Assembly (NCBI GenBank): GCA_947095535.1
Contig: OX352772.1
Coordinates: 97,212,934-97,276,933, forward strand
Source: Poecilobothrus nobilitatus
Taxonomy: Eukaryota; Arthropoda; Insecta; Diptera; Dolichopodidae
Direction of reading: 5' to 3'
DNA: 64,000 nucleotides
The notes under the pieces are model-generated. The model did no database searches, was not told the DNA's origin, and saw only the letters and a list, made by a program, of their open reading frames with translations. Position numbers and translations under genes: made by a program. This document shows positions 55,893 through 64,000 of this stretch, one piece after another. Every line of letters starts with the position of its first letter. Position 1 is the stretch's first letter.

Positions 55893-57163
55893 GACAAAAT
55901 CGGTCTATGGGTTCGGATTCTGGAAGCTTCCGAATGATTCTGGAGCAAACGAGATTATCTCCAAAACCAAGAAAGATAGAACCTTTAAATTTTGTTCAAT
56001 GATGTTCCTTCCCATTCGATTTATGTCTCTGAAATTTAAGAGGATTTGGTCCATGGGTTTGGATTTTGGAAGCTTCCGAACGAGCCCCAGAGCAAACGAG
56101 TATATCTCCACAACCAACAAAGATAGAACTTTTATTTTTAGTACAAGAGTGTGCTGTTATGTTTCCTTTTCTATAAAATTGGAAACTGACATTTGAAAGA
56201 ATTTGAACCATGGATTCGTATATAGGAAGCTTCCGAACGAGCCCCAGAGCATATGAGATTATCTCCAAAATCAACAAAGATAGAACCATAAATTTTTTAC
56301 AATGATGTTCCTTCCCGTTCGATTTATGTCTCTGAAATTTAAGAGGATTTGGTCCATGGGTTTGGATTTTGGAAGCTTCCGAACGAGCATCAGAGCAAAT
56401 GAGATTATCTCCAAAACCAACTAAGATATAACCTTTAAATTTGGCAGAGTGGTGTTCTTTCATGTTTTATTTAAGTCTCTGAAATGTGAGAGGATTTGGT
56501 TCATGGGTTTTTATCTTGGAAGCTTCCTAACGAGCCCCAGAGCAAACGAGTATATCTCCACAACCAACAAAGATATAACTTTTATTTTTAGTACAAGAGT
56601 GTGCTGTTATGTTTCCTTTTCTTTAAAATTGAAAACTGACATTTGAAAGAATTTGAACCATGGGTTCGTATATAGGAAGCTTCCGAACGAGCCCCAGAGC
56701 ATATGAGATTATCTCCAAAATCAACAAAGATAGAACCATAAATTTTTTACAATGATGTTCCTTCCCGTTCGATTTATGTCTCTGAAATTTAAGAGGATTT
56801 GGTCTATGGGTTTGGATTTTGGAAGCTTCCGAACGAGCATCAGAGCAAATGAGATTATCTCCAAAACCAACTAAGATATAACCTTTAAATTTGGCAGAGT
56901 GGTGTTCTTTCATGTTTTATTTAAGTCTCTGAAATGTGAGAGGATTTGGTTCATGGGTTTTTATCTTGGAAGCTTCCTAACGAGCCCCAGAGCAAACGAG
57001 TATATCTCCACAACCAACAAAGATATAACTTTTATTTTTAGTACAAGAGTGTGCTGTTATGTTTCCTTTTCTTTAAAATTGAAAACTGACATTTGAAAGA
57101 ATTTGAACCATGGGTTCGTATTTTGGAAACTTCCGGACGAGCACAAGAGCAAGGAGCATATCT
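55893..57163. repeat. ~150-bp satellite with 450-bp higher-order period, unit 2
   Basis: Same array with one extra 450-bp period: the plus-strand frame at 56449-56646 recurs at 56899-57096. About three more monomers than in unit 1. Confidence 0.9.
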
Positions 57164-59472
57164 CCAAAAAAAAATTTCTGAAGATAAATATTATATTATA
57201 CACAATATATACATACATACATAATATTTCTTTCTGTACTCATTGTTTATACATACTTTATGTATGTACGCAAGTAACGTCATATTTGTTTACAAAACTT
57301 TTTGTTCTTATACATACATATACTTGTATAATACTACTATACTTGTATAATAACTCGTGCCATGCGGTGTCTTAATTTACCGTTATGCGAAACTGAATTA
57401 TTGCAAAATTCTTTAACCCTTTTGAAAATAAGTATGAGTTATTTCAGAAAATTTTTTTTATCGCCCCCCGTTTAAGAGCTGTAAGGTGTTCAAACTGAAA
57501 ATATCCTATTTTTAAACACTTGTACAAATTTTTTAAAAGTAGGTAATACATTAAAATTAAAGCTCCAACATTATACTTTTATTTCTGTTAGCAACTTTTT
57601 TTTATAATATAGGGTTACCTTAAAACTGACGAAAGTGTGACTTGATTTTTTCAAATTTTCTAACAAATTTCTTTCACGATTTTTAGAATTTTTTTTTACT
57701 CGATAATTTAAAATTGTTCAAGATGATGATGAGTACAAAAGTACAAAAAAATGAAAATAAATAAACAACATAACTGTTGCTTGAAGAATTTTTATTTATA
57801 TGAACATATCGTATATATCACTGATGAGTGAATGATGAAATAATAAGAGTAGATATATATCCATATATATATGTGTATATGTATGTATATAACGGCGTAT
57901 TTATAAGTGTTTTATTAATTTCTTATTCTATCTTATAATATGAATTGAATATTTTTAAAGAAATGAATATAATAATATATTATGTATATGTATGAATGCA
58001 TATTCGTATTTACACACATACATATATTTGATATTTTGTAGTAAGTTTAGTATAAATTAATATACATTTGCCGCTTAGTAATAAATAGTAATAGCATATT
58101 TGGAAAAGGTTTGGATTGATAATCGTTAGGTAGTAGATTAGAATTTGCTTTTGAAGAATGTTTAAACATAGTATAGGTACTTTCAACATACATATGTGCA
58201 AAATTAATTTGACGCCCTTAATAGAAAAAAATTTTTTAGCGTACTTTAATGGTCTCAATATGTTGATCATTTTTTGTAAAGTTCAACTAACCCGATCGGC
58301 ACAACGATAATTTAAAAAAATTTTAAAATTTTCAAGAAAAAATAAAAAGAACGAAAAAGATTATATAGTTGCCCTTGTCAACATTATGATACCCGTGCGT
58401 AACTATTACATTGTTTAAATTTCAGTAAACCGCCTCTTTGATATGTATAATATTAATTTTTGAAGTTTTGACCCAAAATAAGACAATAAAAACTATATAA
58501 AAAAAAAAATTAAAATAAAGCAAGAAAAAATTTGAAAAACAAAAAAATATAATAAAAAAAACAACAAAAATTAAAAAATAAACCAAAAAAAAAAAATAAA
58601 AATAAAATCACAAAAAAAAATTTTTAAAAAATCAATGTAAAAAAAAAATTTCGTTACCCCAAAATTCGATCGGAATAATTTCAAACCTTGCCAGTGCACT
58701 TCCCCTATAACTTTACTCATCCATTTTGAATTTCAACCTTGTAGCTTGATTAGTTTCAAAGAAATGCAATTGAAAACTTTGCATGGCAGCTATCCTAAAA
58801 AACGGTCCAAATATTTTAATTTATTTCTTCCGTCTATAATCTATAATATTCTATAAAACTTTACTTATTTTACAATAATTATGTAGGTAGTTGTTTGAAT
58901 GAGATAGCGTGCAAATAACAAATACAATACGAATACATCTATATTATATGATATTACATAATATTATATTATATTTATACATTATGATGTAGTTATAGGA
59001 CAGGTATTTAATGCAAATAAAAGTTTTTGGATTTTGCAAATATTTTTGTTTTGTAGAAAGTTCTGGACTGAGTTCTTAACGCCAAATTTTAACAAAAAAT
59101 TTTCATAAATTTACAAAAAAAATTTTAGATTAAAAATTTTTAATTCATACACATTTGTTTGGTAGTGAAGATTATTTTTTTTTTCAAAGATTTTTGCACC
59201 GTTAGGCGCCCTCATAGGGCTAGGAAAATTTCAATCCCGGAATTAGGGATTGAAAAATGTATGTCCCGCGGAATCCCTGTTTTATTTTATCAACAATCAT
59301 ATACCATATGAATAAACACTAAATTTTTGTAAATCTTATTATAATATAGAGTAACCTCAGGATGAGGGAAATTATAGAACATTATAAAAAGAAATAAAAA
59401 TTAAAATTCATTTATTTTATAGAAATAATAAAGTTAATTTATTTTACTTTAAAAACATAAAAATGTACATTT

Positions 59473-61051
59473 TAATATTAATAATTAAACAAGGTAGAAG
59501 TAAACCAACGGTTTTTAAAAGCGCACATTTCCAAAACTCAATACAGAATTCTCAAAACTCAATACAGAACTGTTTAGAATTGTGACTTGCACAAAAATTT
59601 GGAAATTTCATATTATAAGAAAAAAAGTGAAAATAGGACATTTTTGAAATTTTGAGGGGCCGTAAGTCCGGAATCCTATATAACTAAGAAAAGCCGTTAA
59701 CACACATAAAAATATATTATTAAACCTTTAATTTTCATGTCTTGCCGAAGAAAAATTTTTACAGGTGCCTAAGTTACAGGTGTCTAAAAATAGCAAATTT
59801 TCAATTTTTGAGACGTAATAACTCTTAAAAAAGGCGCGCTACCAAAAAATTTTCTGAGGAAATTATACTAATTCTAAAAGTTATTTCTTGTCTCAAAATT
59901 TCAGGTTCCTATCTAAAGGCGTGCCGGAGTTATGAAAAAAGAAATTTCATTCAAAATGTGGTTTTCACATAATGGTAAATTTAAATAGTAAATTACAAAA
60001 TATTACATAATTTTGATATTGTTTTATATAGATAATAAAATTTTCGATCTTCTGGCGGTTTTAGATTGCTAAACTATTACGCAGAGCCTGAGATATATAC
60101 ATCTGAAAATGGGGCTTTTTCGCAATTTTGGAACCCTTTATAACTAAAATAAACCTTTAACACACGTAAAAATATAGTACTGTAGCTTTAATTTTTATCT
60201 CTTGTAGAAGTAAAATGTGTACGGGTTCCTAAGTTACAGGTGTTTAAAAATAGCAAATTTTCAATTTTTGAGCCCAAATAGCTCATAAACAGGGGGTGGT
60301 CCAAAAAAATTTTCTGAACAAACTTACACTAATTCTAAAAGTTCTTTCTTGCCTCAAAATTTCAAACCTCTATCTAAAAGCGTGCCGGAGTTATGAAAGT
60401 AGAAAAATCATGTAAAATTTGGTTTTCACATAACGGTAAATTTAAATACTAAATTTAAAAAAATTGTATAATTTTTATATTAATTTACAAATTTAAAAAA
60501 AATACCTGTCGAATAACGTTTTCAGATTGAAAAAATCTTAAGCAGAACATAAGATATATGCATTTAAAAATAGGGCTTTTTTAAAGTTTGAGGGGCTGTA
60601 GCTCCGTAATGGATGGGGCTACATGAAAAAGTTGTTCCACAAAATTATTTTTTTTATTAGACCTATCCATGGTTAAAATAGTTTTTCTCTATCTTTAACG
60701 GTGTAGAAGTTTTGTAAACAGACGGACGAACGGACGGACGGACAGAGTGAAACTAATAAGCACATTTTTTCAAAATTTTTTTGGAAATGTGCTAAAAAAA
60801 ATTATAATACAAAATAACATATAATAATATTTACGACAAGAAATTTAGGAATTGATCTTTGATTTTATTTTTTATTTGGTTTATTTGAACTCTTTTGAAA
60901 ATTTTTGTAAATCTTATTATAATACAGAGTAAGCTCAGGATGAGGGGAATTATAGAACATTATAAAAAGAAATAAAAATTAAAATTCATTTATTTTATAG
61001 AAATAATAAAGTTAATTTATTTTACTTTAAAAACATAAAAATGTACATTTT
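59473..61051. repeat. Composite array unit 3, internally deleted (1,579 bp)
   Basis: It follows the unit from its start to about 60894 (TTATTTGAACTCTTTT). It then jumps to the unit tail (TGTAAATCTTATTATAATAC at about 60904 to 61051), so the LINE fragment, satellite and most of the family R part are missing. It ends with the same AAAATGTACATTTT as the other units. Confidence 0.9.
59523..60792. mobile_element. Repeat family D element, array unit 3
   Basis: Same termini and internal structure, GACG tract at 60721-60743 with one GAAC variant. It is the only component kept nearly whole in the deleted unit. Confidence 0.75.
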
Positions 61052-61307
61052 AAATTGTACTTTTAATTTGTTTATTAAGGTGAAATTTTCATTTTTGAAA
61101 AATTTCTTTGAAATCTTTCAAAAGTAATTATTTTCTATTAAAATATATAAAATAATATTATTTTGGCCTTTATTCCAGTATTTTAAATTTATTTTTTTAC
61201 TAACATTTAAAACTAAATTAGAGAAATTTAAAATTATATTATCATCGCGTAAATTTTGATCATTCGTTTCTATTAAATTTACCAAGTAATTGGTGAAAAT
61301 ACTTGGA
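61052..61307. other. Flank of the array
   Basis: AT-rich. A minus-strand frame (61118-61321) has no domain I recognise and ends inside the hairpin. Confidence 0.4.
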
Positions 61308-61368
61308 ACTTGAAACTGCATCTGGTATTAAACAAAGTCCGTGTTTAATACCAGATGCAGTTTCAAGT
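61308..61368. repeat. Perfect 27-bp inverted repeat (hairpin), 7-nt loop
   Basis: Left arm 61308-61334 begins ACTTGAAACTGCATCTGG; right arm 61342-61368 is its exact reverse complement; loop AAGTCCG. No mismatch in 27 bp. Confidence 0.95.
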
Positions 61369-62340
61369 CATTATTTACCATTATTTAATTTAAAACACGA
61401 TTCTGCAAAATGCAATTTACATATGGAACTATGTATAAGCTGTTGGTTGCCAGTCTGATCTTTGTACAAGGCTATTTTAATCTTCTCAAAGACTCTTTAT
61501 CCAGAAATTTAAAAGTAGCTATAGATATCGTGCTATTATTATAATTGGATTTACACCCAACAACTGAACATTTTCCACCGACTTTATTTAGAAAAATTTC
61601 CAAATTTTATTTTAATATACAATTTGGCATGTTTGTGTAAATATTTCAAATGGAAAACTCGAAAAGAAAATTGTTAAAAATGGGCATTTTTCTGAAACAA
61701 AAACAAAAACAGAAAAGAACAAAAAAATCTTTATGAAATGTCATTTTTCGAAGCTTTTTCTCACAATACATTTACAATTTGCACAAACACATTTAAGTAT
61801 TTCGATGTCCACGCCGAGACTTACATCAATTATCAGACCATGAAGTGCAGAGAGTAAAAGCTTAATAAGGGGCCAGCTTTTAACAAATTTACACGTAGTT
61901 TTATGGAAAAAAATAGGGGGCCGACTATAAATCTTGAAATAATACAAAAACCATTTATTTTATTCAATTTGGTCCAAAGAGAAAATTAAAGTCGCATCTT
62001 TTTTACATAATTCATTAAAGAAAAATATTTTAAAATATAATATTTTCATTCATAAATATGCATTTAAAAAATTGTCTTCCTTTAAATTTTTTATTTTAAA
62101 AGCTTCTTAAAATAAATTACTTCAATATCGTAATAGTATACGTCGAGACTACTTTCATACTTTAAAAATTCGTACACGCTTATATGGCTATAATCGAGAC
62201 TCACATCAATTATTAAATTATTCATACGCGCAATACGTGAGAATCGATTGCAATTCTCTCACAACTACATTTATGTGTTTTCAGTTCTTGGCCTGTTTAC
62301 TTAGGTCTGGGTCCAGGCCTTCTAAAAAATTAATGTAGGT
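61369..62340. other. Unassigned region with two related blocks
   Basis: GAGACTYACATCAATTATYA occurs at about 61819 and 62199, and in both cases a related CTCACAA...CATTTA block lies nearby. They look like two divergent copies of one repeat. No coding recognised; the 68-codon minus-strand frame crosses one copy. Confidence 0.4.
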
Positions 62341-63544
62341 TATGGTATAATATAAATATTATAAGTAAATTGCTGAAGTAGGTACCGAAAGAAAGAGAAA
62401 CACAAACAATCAAAAATAAAAAAAAATCTTATCTCAAAAATAATAATTTATGGATACCATGGATACATTATACATATTTGATATTGCTATTTAATGTTTA
62501 TTATATAAAAAATCACATAGGCCATGGCAAAGGCAAAAACAAAGTTTTGCATGTCATGTATAATATGTATAAGATAAACATTCATATGCACTATGTCATT
62601 TTTAATAAAGTAATATCAAATATGTATAATGTATACATACTCATTATTCAATTCTTTGGAATTTGTACTATTTTCAATCCAAAATTGATTTTGTTCCTAT
62701 TTTCTCCTTTTCTTTTTTCTTCAAAATGTAAAAACAATTACAATAACAAATTATAATAATAATTTAGTCCTCTTTATTTCTCTTTCTTATTTTCCCTTAT
62801 TCTATTAGTTGAAAAAACTAATGTAAAATCTGCTTGGTTAAAAAACTTTAGTGTAATATTATTATAGATAATACTTTACATGTTTTTTTTTTGTGCGAAT
62901 AATAAAATTCTAAAATCATTTTCTATTATTTATTTCTACTTAGATGTTATATGTATATACAATAATACATATAATATATTTTTATATACATATAATATAT
63001 TTATAATTTATTTATTATACAAACATATAAGTATATTTACATATATGTACACTTAAAAGTATTTATAAGTAAGTAAGTATATTATAACTTAAAATATTTC
63101 TGTATTGTCTATGTGTACTTACATATTATATACTATACATTTCTGCTTATATACTTACATACTTAAAAATAAAATATTATACTTATAATACAATTTAAAA
63201 ATTAATTTTTATATGTATAATAATTATCTATATTTTCTACTTACATATTATGCCTTTTCTTTTCTAATTTTCTTTTTCTTTAAGTGTCAGTTTTTACGTG
63301 TTTTGTAGAATTTTTTGCAGCTTGATTATTCATTTTTATTTATTATAGCTTTTAATTCAAAAATTGAAAGCAAATTTTCTACCTCAGACCTGAATTTTTA
63401 AATTACAAGTATAAAATATAAGTATATGAGTATATATATAGTACATACATATATAGATATTATAGAAATAATTTAGCTATTATTATAAGTTTAAAAAAAA
63501 ATTTCAATTTAATAGGTACTTATTCTTCGTGACTAAAAAGGATA
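62341..63544. other. AT-rich low-complexity region
   Basis: TATATG/CATATA tracts, for example 62940-63240 and 63420-63460. The 92-codon plus-strand frame at 62478 shows no domain and is probably chance. Confidence 0.5.
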
Positions 63545-63981
63545 AAATAAAAATAATAAAAAATTTTTTTAAAAAACAGCTTTTTTTGAACTAAAAGGAA
63601 GAAAATAAATTTTTAATTGCGAATTTTTCTCTAATTTTCTAAATTATATTGTTACGATTGGTGTTAGTTTAAAAAAATTTATCTCAATATAGCAATTATA
63701 CATGTGTCATAAAGCCCGTGAAATTAAATAAAAGCTGGAGGCAATATTTTCAAAATTTAAGTTTACAGTTATGCTTTTAATGCCCCCAGCTTTTGTTTTA
63801 ATTTCACGGGCTTTATGACACATATATAATTGCTATATTGAGATAAATTTTTAAGAACATCCATCGCAAAATTGTAATTTAGAAAATTCGAGAAAAATTC
63901 GCAATTAAAAATGTATGTTCTACTTTTTAGTTCAAAAAAATCTGTTTTTAAAAAAATTTTTTTATTATTTTTTTTATTACT
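63545..63981. mobile_element. Long fold-back element, ~200-bp arms
   Basis: Left arm about 63545-63743, right arm 63781-63981, 37-nt centre. Paired blocks include TTTTTAATTGCGAATTTTTC, TCAATATAGCAATTATA, TGTCATAAAGCCCGTGAAAT and AAAGCTGG. The inner 80 bp are nearly perfect, the outer part has indels. No coding. It is either a fold-back/MITE-type element or an inverted duplication; its outer ends run close to the window edge. Confidence 0.9.
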
Positions 63982-64000
63982 GAACAGGTGATATTTGATA

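Larger units (their letters stand above)
53602..59472. repeat. Composite array unit 2 (5,871 bp)
   Basis: Same order as unit 1 with few substitutions; longer mainly because the satellite block contains one extra 450-bp period (about 56650-57100). Small further differences are extra GACG repeats near 54851 and a 13-bp insertion near 55530. Confidence 0.9.

Noticed and set aside
62478..62756. 92-codon plus-strand gene
   Set aside because: Low-complexity composition and no motif; indistinguishable from chance in AT-rich DNA.

Overview
The window is AT-rich insect DNA, most plausibly from a fly. Evidence: a BEL/Pao element with an envelope-like gene, an errantivirus-type Ty3/gypsy provirus, jockey, CR1-like and LOA/I-like LINEs, a Helitron remnant, TATGTA/TACATA-rich filler and GTCCGTCCG-type repeats. 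The order Diptera is inference. I see no intact cellular gene in 64 kb. Every region of recognisable coding similarity belongs to a transposable element, and all are broken by stops, frameshifts, deletions or insertions.

Layout. 1-3.3 kb: 3' half of a BEL/Pao element (+) with envelope remnant. 3.6-4.0 kb: FLYWCH/MULE-like transposase remnant (-). 4.3-8.3 kb: dispersed repeats, a SINE/LINE-like tail, an ATT microsatellite complex and a tRNA-like SINE head. 8.87-18.96 kb: gypsy/errantivirus-type provirus on the minus strand, with LTR ends, polypurine tract, primer site, gag, pol and env remnants. A CR1-like LINE is nested in its integrase and a small inverted-repeat element in its 5' LTR. 18.49-27.29 kb: a 4,403-bp segment present twice in direct tandem and apparently identical; it carries a second gypsy pol fragment, a dispersed repeat and the 5' part of a LINE here called family 3. 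29.3-31.5 kb: jockey-like LINE (-). 31.66-39.2 kb: a three-level nest, with a jockey-like LINE (-) interrupted by a family-3 LINE (+), itself interrupted by a LOA/I-like LINE (-) that has an RNase H domain and a TTAGG-like tail. 41.3-47.3 kb: Helitron helicase remnant, family-3 fragments and a LINE with ORF1, endonuclease and RT remnants (-). 48.2-61.05 kb: a tandem array of a composite unit (5,388 bp, 5,871 bp and an internally deleted 1,579 bp), each full unit holding an inverted-repeat element, a LINE 3' fragment and a ~150-bp satellite with 450-bp higher-order periodicity. 61.3 kb: a perfect 27-bp hairpin. 63.5-64.0 kb: a fold-back with arms of about 200 bp.

The genes do not form a pathway. 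Two things deserve a second look as a system. Most TE remnants, including the envelope-bearing gypsy provirus, lie on one strand in a nested, decayed island, which is the architecture of a uni-strand (flamenco-like) piRNA cluster. The tandem structures show several scales of recent local amplification: 80 bp, 150 bp, 450 bp, 4.4 kb and 5.4-5.9 kb. Both readings are inference from sequence alone.
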